Assembly: GCA_963732405.1 (NCBI GenBank)
Contig: CAVSZG010000001.1
Span: forward strand, 3,100,001-3,164,000
DNA length: 64,000 nucleotides
Source: JAUIAI01 sp963732405
GTDB taxonomy: Bacteria; Pseudomonadota; Gammaproteobacteria; Burkholderiales; Burkholderiaceae_E
Reading direction: 5' to 3'
Shown here: positions 34,108-44,076 of the stretch, piece by piece
How the letters are laid out: each line of letters begins with the position of its first letter
Numbering within the stretch: position 1 is the first letter of the stretch
Translations under genes and position numbers: made by a program
Notes under the pieces: generated by a model
Seen by the model: only the letters and a program-made list of their open reading frames with translations
Database searches by the model: none
What the model was told of the DNA's origin: nothing

Positions 34108-35125
34108 ATGTCCAGCACCTCACCAGCCGTTCCCACCACCGTGTTGTGCGGCTTTCTGGGCGCCGGCAAGACCACCTTGCTCAGCCGCCTGCTTGCTCAA
34201 CCCGATGGGGTGCGCTTTGGTGTGCTGGTCAATGACTTCGGTGAAATCAATATCGATGCCGGACTCATCGAATCGACCGGCGCCGATTCCGTGTCCCTGG
34301 CCAATGGCTGCATCTGCTGCTCGATCCAGGATGATCTGGTGCGGCGGCACTGCGCATTCTCGAGGGGCGCCCGCAACACCTCATCGTCGAAGCGAGTGGC
34401 GTGTCCCGTCCGCTGGCCATTCTGGCGGCGCTCGAGGGTCCGGCGCTCGCCGGTCGTCCGAGGGTCGATTCGGTGATCTGCGTGGCCGATGCGGATCAGT
34501 TCGCATTCGCTGGACTATGCGTCCACCGAGCTGGCCATCGACCAGGCGGTGTGCGCCGACCTGCTGCTGGTCAACAAGTGTGACCTGGCGACTGCCGACC
34601 AGATCGCACTGCTCGAGTCGACCTTGCGCGCGCCGATGCCCGGGCTGCGGATGGTCCGCACCACCTATGCCCAGGTGCCGCGTGAGCTGCTGATTGGTCC
34701 AACACTGGGCCGGCAGGGGGCGACTGTGCCTCATGACGACCGACGGCCGGCGGCGGCTCACGAGCACGATCACCGGCATGAGCACGAGCATCGGCACGAG
34801 CACGAGCACGAGCACGAGTATTCGCACAACCATGATGATGAGTTCGTCAGCTGGTCCTTCAGCGACCGACCAGGCCATCGACAAGCATCGATTTGATGCT
34901 GTGGCCCGCGAATTACCCGACAGTCTGCTGCGAGCCAAGGCCATCCTGCGGCTGCGCGTCGATGGTCGCGAACAGCGGGCGGTTTTCCATCTGGTGGGCA
35001 AGCGACAGACACTGTCCGTGGAGCCGGGGCCTTTGCCGACGCTCAGCCAGTTCGTCGTCATCGCTCGGGCGGACCGCCTGGACGTGGCCGGGCTCGAGCA
35101 GCAGATGCAGGCGCTGCAAGCCTGA
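34108..35125 (+). pseudogene. CobW/COG0523 G3E-family GTPase metallochaperone, frameshifted three times
   Basis: A G3E GTPase that inserts or allocates metal ions (zinc, cobalt). The N-terminus is intact: VPTTVLCGFLGAGKTTLLSR (Walker A), VNDFGEINIDAGLI and the metal-site SLANGCICCSIQDDLV (GCICC). Three frame changes follow, near 34345, 34512 and 34855. The text resumes each time: HLIVEASGVSRPLAILAALE; CADLLLVNKCDLATADQIAL (guanine-specifying NKCD); then the C-terminal domain VARELPDSLLRAKAILRLRV, ending at TGA 35125. A His-rich stretch lies before the C-terminal domain. It is divergent from the SLC13 gene across 216 bases. Given its neighbours, sequence error is as likely as inactivation. Confidence 0.8.
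34759..34842 (+). repeat. GAGCAC-type hexamer repeats encoding a His/Glu-rich metal-binding loop
   Basis: Imperfect tandem copies of gagcac, with catcgg and gatcac variants, encode about 28 residues rich in HEHEHRHEHEHEHEYSHNHD. Such His loops are common in COG0523 proteins and bind zinc or other divalent metals. The repeat lies inside the CobW-type gene, so it is coding and not a CRISPR or intergenic element. Confidence 0.8.
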
Positions 35126-35177
35126 GGCCCGATAACGCGGAACAGCAAGCCTGCGATGAAGCGGGCCGGGTCGACGC

Positions 35178-36044
35178 TCAGCGCCGATAGCGTCGCTGCA
35201 TCGAGAGGTTGGCAATGACGGTGAGCGTGAGGGTCGTCGTCATCAGGATGAAGGCGACGGCGGCGCCGAAGGGCCAGTTGTTGAGCTGGAACTGGCCGAT
35301 AGACGAGCGGCGCCATCATCTTGAACTTCGGCCCGCCCAGCAGCACCGGCGTCGCATAGGCGTTCATCGCGAGGATGAAGGTCAGGATGGTGCCGGCGAG
35401 GATGCCGGGCAGGGCCAGCGGCCAGAGCACGCGGCGTGAACATCCGCCAGGGATCGGCGCCGAGGCTGAAGGCCGCCTCCTCGATGTTGCGCTCGATGCC
35501 TTCGATCACGCTTTGCAGCGTCAGCACCATGAAGGGCAGGTTGACCGCGATGATGCCGATGATCACCGCGCTCTCGGTGAACATGATCTTCGAGCGGCTC
35601 GTCGATGAGCCCAGCCCCATCAGCGTGGCGTTGAGGAAACCCTTGCTGCCGAACACCGTCATCCAGCCGGCCGCGCGCACGGCATTGCCGACGAACAGCG
35701 GCAGCACCACCAGCATGATCAGCAGGTTCTTGAACCGCGATCTGCGTGCGGGCAAGGGTGTAGGCCAGCGGAAAGCCGAGCGATCAGGCAGACTAGCGGT
35801 GCAGATCAGCGCGACCCGCACGCGTGGTCCAGAAGACCTTGAGATAGTAGGGGTCGGAGAAGAACCTGACGTAGTTCTCGAGCGTGAGTGCGTCGACCAT
35901 CATCAGGCCGGGCTTGAACTGGTTCAGGCTGTAGCGGAACAGGATCGCCATCGGAATGATCAAGGCCCAGCGCGACGATGAGCGTCGCGGGCCCGATCAG
36001 TGCCGTGGCGGCCGAGCCGCGGCGATCGGGCCGCGCGCACCCAT
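35178..36044 (-). pseudogene. ABC transporter permease (PotB-like, polyamine/opine family), several single-base insertions
   Basis: The membrane subunit of a POPT-type importer. It is the last gene of a five-gene minus-strand operon. Correctable segments are LIIPMAILFRYSLNQFKPGL; LENYVRFFSDPYYLKVFW; FKNLLIMLVVLPLFVGNAVR; the EAA-type loop IEGIERNIEEAAFSLGADPW; MLWPLALPGILAGTILTFIL; ending LTVIANLSMQRRYRR with TGA at 35180-35178. At least six single-base insertions interrupt it, for instance just after the TAT codon of LVY near 35298. Start ATG at 36044. The protein text between breaks is well conserved. Confidence 0.75.
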
Positions 36045-36113
36045 GGTGCGCTGCTACCCGCTCGCCTGACGTTGCGCCGCGGCTGGCACTGTAATGGCGT
36101 AGGGCCTCGCGCA

Positions 36114-37186
36114 TCATCCCTTGAAGGTCTTGTCCCACCAGTCCTTCATCTCGACATCGTTCTCGGTCATGAAGCCGTAGTCGAGGTCGACGAGCTTGCT
36201 GATCTCCTCGGGCGTGAAGCCGATGCGCTGGTTGAGGTCGGCGTGCGACCTTGGCGTTCGTGACGGTCGGGTTGTAGCCCATGTCGATCGCGAAGTTCTC
36301 CTGCGCGCCGCTTTCCATCATCGCGTCCAGATAGGCATAGGCGCCGTCCTTGTTCGGCGCATTCTTCGGGATGACGAAGCCGGACACATAGGCGAGCGCG
36401 CCTTCGGTGGGCGCGACCGACTTCACCGGGATGCCGGCGTTCTGCCACTGCACGGTACGCGCCTTCCACATGACGCCGATGCCGAACTCCTCGGTCTTCA
36501 GGCCCTGCGCGAACGCCTCGTTGGTCGGATAGATGCGCGCGCCGGCCTTGCGCACTTCGAGCAGCAGCTTCTTGCCCGGCTCGATGTTGGTGATCGAGCC
36601 GCCGGCGGCGAGCGCGGCCGCGATGATCGTGTACTGGTACTGGATGTCGATGAAGCCGAGCTTGTCGCCATAGCTTCGGATCAAAGATATCCTTGTAGCT
36701 GGCTCGGGGCCTGCTCGGGAATCTCTTCGGGTTGTAGACGCCCGACCATGCCCGAATAGATGTGGCCGATGCCGTAGGGGTACTTCATCGACGGCAGCAG
36801 GTTGCTCCGCGTTCTTGAGCTTCGAATAGTCGATGGTCTCGACCACGCCGGCCTCGTTCATCTGGTACATGTTGACGCGCCGACAGGCCCTGCACGTCGG
36901 TCGTGCCGCGCGGCAGGCGCTTCTCGGCGAGCATCTTGGAGCGCCGCTGCGGGTCGCCGGCCTGGTCCTGCACGACTTCCCAGCCGTCCGGGATCAGGAA
37001 CGGCTTCTCGATGTTCTTGTTCAGCAGGCGCGCATAGTCGCCGCCCCAGGTGCCGACCACGATCCGGCCCTTGCTTGCGCGCGGGCCATCGAGCGGGACG
37101 CCGACCATCGAGCGACCGCGAGCGCCGTCGAGCCCTTGAGCAGTGCGCGTCGCGATACGTCGATCTGTGTCGCTCGGTCTGTTCAT
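36114..37186 (-). pseudogene. ABC transporter substrate-binding protein (PotD/PotF-like), several single-base insertions
   Basis: A periplasmic polyamine-type binding protein of about 350 residues after correction. The ATG at 37186 has a perfect GGAGG ribosome site. Removing an extra base early restores a twin-arginine signal (SRRALLKGSTALAVA). Then come IVVGTWGGDYARLLNKNIEK, MYQMNEAGVVETIDYSKLKN, KYPYGIGHIYSGMVG, YGDKLGFIDIQYQYTIIAAA and LAYVSGFVIPKNAPNKDGAY. It ends DWWDKTFKG with TGA at 36116-36114. Extra bases can be placed at about 36243, 36676, 36740, 36804 and 36877. All are insertions, and no stop or missense decay is seen between them. Confidence 0.8.
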
Positions 37187-38305
37187 GTTGATCCTCCTTC
37201 GAGTGGTTTGACTCGTCGCCTGCGCACTGCTCGCGCGCGGACTCCGTCAAACACGATGGCCGCGCCGGCTCGGGAAGCCTGATCGCAGACCGGGTCGCCG
37301 GCTTGCGGCATGAACCCGTCCTCCCGATTCGGAATCTGCGCGATGATCGTGTCGGGCGGACTGAGGCGCACGTGAATGTCGAGCATCGCGCCGAGATAGT
37401 AGACGGACTCGACCTCGCCCGTGAAGGCGTTGTCGACTGCCGGCCGCCGGTGCGGGCTGACCGTCACGCGTTCGGGGCGGATGCGCCAGCATACGCCGGC
37501 GCGCCGGCGCCGCGTCGGCGTGGCGCAGACGCGATGCGCCGACGCCGCCCGGGTGATGAATACGGCCACGGCCTCGACCCGCCCCTCGAGAAAGGTCGAT
37601 GCGACCGACGAAGCCGGCGACGAAACGGTCGGCCGGGCGCTCGTAGAGGTCGCGCTGGCTGCCGATCTGGCGGACCTCGCCCTCGTTCATCACGACGAGC
37701 CGGTCGGCCATGGTCAAGCGCTTCTTCCTGATCGTGGGTGACCATCACCGTCGTCAGGCCGAGCTTGCGCTGCAGGGCGCGGATCTCGACGCGCACTTCC
37801 AGGCGCAGCTTGGCATCCAGGTTGGACAGAGGTTCGTCGAGCAGCAGCACGTCGGGTCGGATCACGATCGCGCGGGCCAGCGCGACCCGCTGCTGCTGGC
37901 CGCCCGACAGCTCGCGCGGCAGGCGGTCGGCCAGATGGTCGAGCCGCACCAGACGCAGCGCTTCGTCGACCCGCGGGGCGATCGATCGGCAGCGATCTTG
38001 CGCATCTCGAGGCCGAAGCCGACGTTGTCGCGCACGCGTCATGTGCGGGAACAGCGCGTAGTTCTGGAACACGAGGCCGGCATTGCGCTGCCAGGGCGGC
38101 AAGTCGCGTAATGTCACGTCCGCCGATCCTGATCGTCGCCCTGGGTCGGCTCGATGAAGCCGGCGATCATGCGCAGCGTCGTCGTCTTGCCGCATCCCGA
38201 CGGCCCGAGCAACACCAGGAACTCGCCGTCCGCACACGATGAGCGACAGATTGCGCACCGCCTCGAAGGCGCCGTAGCGTTTGCCCATGATTCAGTCTTC
38301 GCCAT
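37183..38305 (-). pseudogene. ABC transporter ATP-binding protein (PotA-like), several single-base insertions
   Basis: The ATPase of the importer. Readable segments are YGAFEAVRNLSLIV, ADGEFLVLLGPSGCGKTTTL (Walker A), PPWQRNAGLVFQNYALFPHM (Q-loop), LSGGQQQRVALARAIVI (signature), RPDVLLLDEPLSNLDAKLRL (Walker B, D-loop) and TTVMVTHDQEEAL (H-loop). A C-terminal TOBE-like part follows (RPERVTVSPHRR; GEVESVYYLGAMLDIHVRLS). About seven single-base insertions split these into different frames. The ATG at 38305 follows the upstream permease stop by about 50 bases. The end overlaps the binding-protein start (ATGA). Confidence 0.8.
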
Positions 38306-38354
38306 GCAGGCTCCGTGAGCGGTTGCACGGTCCATCGCGGCGCGAGCAGGTCGC

Positions 38355-39221
38355 TCAGACCACCCGGGCAGATCTTCACGTAGCGATCGGTGAGCAGCAT
38401 CGCCGCGCCGATCAGCAGGATCTGCAGCACCGAGACGGCCGCGATCGTCGGATCGATCTTCCATTCGAGATACTGCAGGATCGCGATCGGCAGCGTCGTG
38501 CGCCCCGGCCCGACCAGGAACAGGCTCAGCTCCAGATTGCCGAACGAGGTGACGAAGCTGAACATCGCGGCGGCGACGATGCCGGGCAGGATCGACGGGC
38601 AGGGTCACCCGCCGGAAGGTCGTGCAGCGGGTCGGCGCCGAGATTCTGCGCCGCTTCCTCGAGCGTGCGGTCGAAGCCGGCGAGGCTCGCGGTGACGAGG
38701 CGCACCGTCCAGGGAATCACGATCAGCACGTGCCCGCTGACGAGCCCGGCCAAGCGAGCCGAGGATCGGCAGCCCGGTCTTGATCTCGGTCTCGACATGG
38801 AACACGTAGAGCGCGATGCCCAGCACCACGCCGGGCACCATCAGCGGCATCAGCAGCAGGTTGTTGAGCGCGCTCGCGGCCGGGAAAGCGGTAGCGCGAC
38901 AGGCACAGCGCTGCCGGCACGCCGACGGCCAGACCGATGCAGCGTGGCGATCACGCCGAGCTGCAGGCTGAGCAGGAAGCCGTCGACGAATCGGTCGTTG
39001 CCGGCAATGGCCGCATACCAGCGCAGCGAATAGCCCTCGGGCGGAAACGAGGGAATCTCCTGGCGAAAGAAGGAGAGCCAGGTCACGAAGAACAGCGGGG
39101 TCAGGATGAAGGCCAGCGTGAGCCCGGCCACGGCGTTGAGCAACCAGGCTCCGAGCCGTCGCGTCGATCGCTGAAGCTCGCGCCGCTCGCGACGGCGCCA
39201 TCGGGCTTCGCAGCTCGCCAC
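38355..39221 (-). pseudogene. ABC transporter permease (PotC-like), several single-base insertions
   Basis: The second membrane subunit. The GTG at 39221 sits directly after the amidohydrolase stop (TGACGTG). Readable text is LGAWLLNAVAGLTLAFILTP, FFRQEIPSFPPEGYSLRWYA, LNNLLLMPLMVPGVVLGIAL, HVLIVIPWTVRLVTASLAGF with the EAA-type LEEAAQNLGADPL, and MFSFVTSFGNLELSLFLVGP. It ends LLTDRYVKIARVV once one base is removed (TGA 38357-38355). Six insertions explain every frame change. Corrected length is about 287 residues, normal for PotC. Confidence 0.75.
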
Positions 39222-39222
39222 G

Positions 39223-40510
39223 TCAGGCAGCGGTTCTTGTGGAACACGCCGCCCTTCATGATGGCCGACAGGTGACGACCCTGATGCCTCGAGCAGCGAG
39301 ATGTCGGCGAGCGGGTCGCCGTCGACGACGATCAGGTCGGCCCAGGCGCCGGCGTCGATCACGCCGAGTTGCCCCTGGCGGCGCACGACTTCGGCACCGA
39401 TCAGGGTCGCCGAGCGGATGATCTCGATCGGTGAGACCACGCTGGCCCGGATCGAGAACTCGCGGCTCTGGTCTTCGGCCAGCGCGCCGAGCAGGTCGGT
39501 GCCATAGGCGACCTTAACGCCGGCACGCTGGCAGATCTCGAGCGAGCGATAGCCGCCTTCGAGCACGAGTTCGTTCTTTTCGAGCATCTCGGGCGGCATG
39601 CCGAATTGCGCCGCCCGCTCCTTCATCGCGACATAGGCCACGATGTTGGGCGACCAGATAGGCCTGGTTGCGCTGCCATCAGCGTGGCGGTGGGCTCGTC
39701 GATGAGGTTGCCATGTTCGATGGTGCGCACGCCATGACTCGACCGCCCGTTCGATGGCGTCGCGGTTCATAGGCATGGGCCAGTACATAGCGCCCGAAGG
39801 CATGAGCCTCTTCGACTGCGGCCTGGATCTCGGGCACCGAGAACTGCAGGCTGTCGAGCGGATCGAAGGGCGAGGCGACGCCGCCCGACACCATGATCTT
39901 GACCGCGTCACAACCCAGGCGCATCTGTTCGCGCACTGCGCGGCGCATCTCATCGACGCCATCGACCTGTTCGCGCAGATGGACCATGGCATTGCAGCAG
40001 AAGCAGGGATCCTGATCACGGGTGCGTGCGCGATTGTCGTTGTGACCGCCGGTGGGGCCGAGCGAGCGACCGGCGATGAACATCCGCGGGCCAGGCAACA
40101 AGCCTTGATCGATGGCCGCTTTGAATCCCCAGTCGGTACCGCCAGCATCACGCACCGTGGTGAAGCCGCGATCGAGCATCTGGCGCACCCGCACCGCGGC
40201 CCGCGCCGTGTTCAGGGTGAGCGGGAATTTCCTCGAGCCGGCGGATATACACTTCCGAGTGCATGCTGTGCACATGGCAGTCGATAAGGCCGGGCATGAC
40301 AGTCTGGCCGCCGCAGTCGATGACCGCGGCGTTGTTGATCCGGATCGGTCGGTCGGACACTTCGCGAAACCGATCGCCTTCGATGAGCACTTCATGGCCG
40401 TCAAGAATCTCGTCGAGGCGCGGATCGAGCAGACGCAGATTGCGCAGCAATAACAAGGGCGGCGGCGGTTTGCCGCTGGCGGTTTTTGCCGGGGTCGGGT
40501 TGCTCGCCAT
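39223..40510 (-). pseudogene. Metal-dependent amidohydrolase (imidazolonepropionase/prolidase-like), frameshifted copy
   Basis: A paralogue of the intact gene at 42695-43930 and first in the ABC operon. It keeps LLLLRNLRLLDPRLDEILDG, the metal motif VMPGLIDCHVHSMHSEVYIR (HxH), AVKIMVSGGVASPFDPLDSL (bridging Lys), YVLAHAYEP, ERAAQFGMPPEMLEKNELVL and VAYGTDLLGALAEDQSREFS. Comparison with the intact copy places extra bases at about 40222, 39762, 39734, 39661, 39646 and 39287; for example, removing the last restores LLEHQGRHLSAI exactly as in the paralogue. The predicted role is hydrolysis of a dipeptide or amide taken up by the neighbouring transporter. Confidence 0.8.
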
Positions 40511-40643
40511 TCAGTGCTTCTCCGCGAAGTCCCAGTCGTGGCAGTATCCCACAGATATCCGGGCCGTCCGCGCTGCCGCTCTGGCGGCAAGACCGACGTG
40601 TTCCACTAATCGCCGCCAGACCCATCATCATCCGGATCCATTC

Positions 40644-42689
40644 ATGACAGCCCATCTCACCTGGAAAACCCTGCGCGTGCAGGCGCTTGCCGATGGCATC
40701 ACCTTTGAGAGTTCGGGCCGTTATGAACGCATCGATGCCCGGGTCGAACTGCGGGTTGATCCGCTGGCCGCGCCGCAACAAGGCATCGTGGATCTGCACG
40801 CCGCACCCCGAGACCGCGATGGCAGGGTGTGTTTCACCACCGATGTGCAATTGTTGCGACCGGTGGATCCGTCACGGGGCAATCGGCGCTTGTTCGTCGA
40901 GATCGTCAATCGTGGCAACAAACGCTGTCTGCAATTCTTCAATGATGCGCCGGGGAACAATGATCCGCTCAGTCGCGCCTCGCTGGGCAATGCCTGGCTC
41001 ATGCGTCGCGGCTATACGGTCTGCTGGATCGGCTGGGAGGCCGACATCCTGCCGGGCGATGCGCGGCTCACGCTCGACGTGCCGGTTGCGCGTGGCCTTG
41101 CCGGCAAGGATGGCGACAAAGGCGCAGTCGATGTGCCGATCACCGGCAGCGTGCGCTCGGAGTTCATCGCCAATCAGCCGGGTCGCACCGTCTTTCCGCT
41201 CAGTGGCTGGCCGACCGCGCGTTCCTATCCGGCCGTGAGCCTGGATACGCGCGAGGCCTCATTGGTGCGACGCCGCTATCCCGGTGATCGGGCCGAACCG
41301 GTGTCGCCCGATGCCTGGCAGTTCGCCCGGGTCGAAGGCGGAGGTGGTCTGGACAATCAGGGGGCCGAGCGTGCGGTCATCGCCTCGGATCGCCACATTT
41401 ATCTGCCCACCGGCTTTGAGCCCGGCTGGATCTATGAACTCATCTATCAGGCCCGTGATCCGCTGGTGCTGGGTCTTGGCCATGTGGCGGTACGCGACAT
41501 CACGAGTTTTCTGCGCCATGGCCGCGAGGATGATCAAGGCCATGCCAATCCGCTGTACTCAGGCACTGGCGCGATCGAACGGGCCTATGCCTGGGGGCGC
41601 TCCCAATCGGGGCGTTATCTGCGCGATTTTGTCTACCAGGGTTTTAATGCCGATGCCCAGGGCCGACGCGTGTTCGACGGTATCCTGCCCCATGTGTCCG
41701 GTGGTGGTCTGATGTGGATGAATCATCGGTTTGCGAGCGTGATCCGGCCCGCCGGTCAGGAGTATGAAGACCATTGGAATCCGGCCGATCGTTTCCCGTT
41801 TTCTTATGCCTGGTCCACCGATCATCTGAGCGGTCGGTCCGATGCGATCCTCAAACGGCCGGACACCGACCCCTATGTGTTGCACACCCAGTCGGCCACC
41901 GAATACTGGCAGCGTCACGGCTCGCTTGTGCATACCGACACGGCGGGCAATGATCTGGATCAGCCTGCGCAGGTGAGGGTTTATCTGTGGTCGAGTTCCC
42001 AGCATTTTGCCGATCCGCTGCTGCGCTCAACCCGCAGTGAGGTGTGTCTCGAAGACATCAATGGGGTGCAGACCTCGATGCTGTTCCGGGCGACCCTCGA
42101 TGCACTGGACGCCTGGGTGACTGATGGGGTTGAACCGCCGGCCAGCCGGGTGCCGCGTCGTGATGACGGCACATTGGTGTCGATGGGCCAATGGCGCCAG
42201 CAGTTCCCGGCGATTCCCGGCGTGATCTGCCCGCGCGGCCCGTCGCCGCTGCCCCGTCTGTCCTGGGGGCCGGCGTTCGAGCAGGGGATTCTGGCCGAGC
42301 CGCCACAAACCATGGGCGAGCAGGCCTATGTGGTGGCGGTGCCCGGCGTGGATGCCGATGGCAATGACCTGGCCGGCATTCGTGCGCCCATGGTGAGCGC
42401 GCCCCTGGCCACCTACACCGGATGGAATTTGCGGGCCCGCGGCAAGGGATTCGGTGCGATGCATGAATTCACCGGCAGCACCATCCCGTTTGCGGTGAGC
42501 GAGTCCGAGCGCGTGCAGACGGGTGATCCGCGGGCCTCGCTCGAGCAGCGTTACCCGTCAGGCGATGCGTATGTCGAGGCGATCCGCCAGGCGGCCCAGA
42601 CACTGGTCGAACAACGTCTCATGCTGGCCGACGACATCGAGACCAGCGTCGAGGCGGCCCGCCAGCGCATCACAGCCCGGGCAGCTTGA
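40644..42689 (+). CDS. Alpha/beta hydrolase domain protein (Abhydrolase_10 type)
   Basis: A 681-residue protein, unusually long for an alpha/beta hydrolase. The central part carries the nucleophile elbow AYAWGRSQSGRYLRDFVYQG (G-R-S-Q-S-G) and IYELIYQARDPLVLGLGHVA. The N-terminal ~200 residues are beta-rich (RRLFVEIVNRGNKRCLQFFN). Near the C-terminus DADGNDLAGIRAPMVSAPLA is typical of this family. No signal peptide is visible. The ATG at 40644 is used; an upstream frame to 40263 is antisense to the amidohydrolase. It stands between the two paralogous amidohydrolases, pointing away from one and towards the other. The substrate is unknown. Confidence 0.8.
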   Translation: MTAHLTWKTLRVQALADGITFESSGRYERIDARVELRVDPLAAPQQGIVDLHAAPRDRDGRVCFTTDVQLLRPVDPSRGNRRLFVEIVNRGNKRCLQFFNDAPGNNDPLSRASLGNAWLMRRGYTVCWIGWEADILPGDARLTLDVPVARGLAGKDGDKGAVDVPITGSVRSEFIANQPGRTVFPLSGWPTARSYPAVSLDTREASLVRRRYPGDRAEPVSPDAWQFARVEGGGGLDNQGAERAVIASDRHIYLPTGFEPGWIYELIYQARDPLVLGLGHVAVRDITSFLRHGREDDQGHANPLYSGTGAIERAYAWGRSQSGRYLRDFVYQGFNADAQGRRVFDGILPHVSGGGLMWMNHRFASVIRPAGQEYEDHWNPADRFPFSYAWSTDHLSGRSDAILKRPDTDPYVLHTQSATEYWQRHGSLVHTDTAGNDLDQPAQVRVYLWSSSQHFADPLLRSTRSEVCLEDINGVQTSMLFRATLDALDAWVTDGVEPPASRVPRRDDGTLVSMGQWRQQFPAIPGVICPRGPSPLPRLSWGPAFEQGILAEPPQTMGEQAYVVAVPGVDADGNDLAGIRAPMVSAPLATYTGWNLRARGKGFGAMHEFTGSTIPFAVSESERVQTGDPRASLEQRYPSGDAYVEAIRQAAQTLVEQRLMLADDIETSVEAARQRITARAA

Positions 42690-42694
42690 ACCGG

Positions 42695-43930
42695 TCAGCG
42701 CAGTTCGTTTTTGTAAAAGCGCCCGCCCTTGATGATGGCGCTCAGATGTCGGCCCTGATGTTCGAGCAGTGACAGATTCTTCAAGGGGTTGCCGTCAACC
42801 ACGAGCATGTCGGCCCAGGCGCCGGCCTTGATGCAGCCCAGTTGCCCTTCGCGGCGCAGCAGCCTGGCACCGATGGAGGTGGCCGAGCGCACGATGTCGA
42901 TGGGCGCGACGACCTCTGAGCGCAGGCTGAACTCGCGGCTCTGCTCAACCTGCAACTGCCCCAGCAGATCGGTGCCGAAGGCGACCGGCACACCGGCACG
43001 CTGGCAGATTTCGAGCGAGCGCAGGCCGCCCTCGATCACGAGTTCATTCTTGGCCAGCATGTCGCCATCCATGCCGAATTCGGCGGCGCGCTCGCGCATC
43101 GCATAGTAAGTGACCAGATTGGCGACCAGGAACATGCCTTTCTCGGCCATCAGCCTGGCGGCGGGCTCGTCGATGAGATTGCCATGCTCGATGGTGCGCA
43201 CGCCCGATTGTGCCGCTCGTGTGATGGCTTCGGGTGTATAGGCATGGGCGCACACATAACGGCCGAAGGCATGAGCCTCCTCGACGGCGGCGGCCACCTC
43301 GCCGAGTGAGAACTGCAGGCTGTCCAGTGGATCGTAGGGCGAGGCTACGCCGCCGGACATCATGATCTTGATATGGTCGGCACCCTGGCGCATTTCTTCG
43401 CGCACGGCTTTGCGCACGCCCGACACGCCATCGGCCACCCCCATGGTGAAGGCCAGCGCATTGCAGCAGTGACAGCGCATTCCGGTATCGGTGCGGCGAC
43501 GCCCATCGCTGTGGCCGCCGGTCGGGCCGATGGCCTTGCCCGCGATGAACAGACGCGGCCCGGGCAGGAATCCCTGATCGACCGCTGCCTTGATGCCCCA
43601 GTCGGCCCCACCGGTGTCGCGCACGCTGGTGAAGCCCCGGTCGAGCATGGCGCGCATCAACGCGGCCGCGCGCGCGGTCATGAGGGTCAGGGGCATGTCT
43701 TCAAGGCGGCGGATCACCACTTCGGACAGAAAGACATGCACATGAGCGTCGATGAGACCGGGCATGAGTGTCTTGCCGCCGCAATCGATGACCGTGGCCT
43801 GGCCCGCCTGGATCGGTGAATCCGATACCTCGCGGATCTTCTCGCCCTCGACCAGCACTTCATGACCACCGAGCAATTCATCATGCTCGGGATCGAGCAG
43901 CGCGAGATTTCGGAACAGCAACTGGGTCAT
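42695..43930 (-). CDS. Metal-dependent amidohydrolase (imidazolonepropionase/prolidase-like), intact copy
   Basis: A 411-residue cytosolic amidohydrolase. Metal ligands are visible in TLMPGLIDAHVHVFLSEVVI (HxH), HIKIMMSGGVASPYDPLDSL (Lys), YVCAHAYTPEAI (His), VRTIEHGNLIDEPAARLMAE (His) and VAFGTDLLGQ (Asp). Members of this group hydrolyse Xaa-Pro or Xaa-Arg/Lys dipeptides and related amides. The start is ATG 43930 with AGAGG upstream; an extension to 44053 lacks family sequence. It is convergent with the alpha/beta hydrolase gene (5-base gap) and divergent from the gamma-glutamyltransferase gene. Confidence 0.87.
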   Translation of the reverse strand: MTQLLFRNLALLDPEHDELLGGHEVLVEGEKIREVSDSPIQAGQATVIDCGGKTLMPGLIDAHVHVFLSEVVIRRLEDMPLTLMTARAAALMRAMLDRGFTSVRDTGGADWGIKAAVDQGFLPGPRLFIAGKAIGPTGGHSDGRRRTDTGMRCHCCNALAFTMGVADGVSGVRKAVREEMRQGADHIKIMMSGGVASPYDPLDSLQFSLGEVAAAVEEAHAFGRYVCAHAYTPEAITRAAQSGVRTIEHGNLIDEPAARLMAEKGMFLVANLVTYYAMRERAAEFGMDGDMLAKNELVIEGGLRSLEICQRAGVPVAFGTDLLGQLQVEQSREFSLRSEVVAPIDIVRSATSIGARLLRREGQLGCIKAGAWADMLVVDGNPLKNLSLLEHQGRHLSAIIKGGRFYKNELR

Positions 43931-44076
43931 GTTGGCCTCTTGTCGGGATGGCGACGCTGAGCGGTGCACAGGTCGCGCCGATCTTACACCGTCATTGCGA
44001 AGCGGTCTGTCGCGCGCTTTCATTGTCGGTGTCTCGTGCGGTAGCATCGGCACGCCCCGTTCATGAGAGTGAAGAG

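Noticed and set aside
34759..34842. Short regular repeats as a CRISPR array
   Set aside because: Hexamer repeats without spacers, in frame inside a gene, encoding a His-rich loop.
35178..40510. Programmed ribosomal frameshifting in the ABC operon
   Set aside because: Too many frame changes, no recurrent slippery heptamer, and nearly all in the same direction; insertion errors or mutations explain them better.
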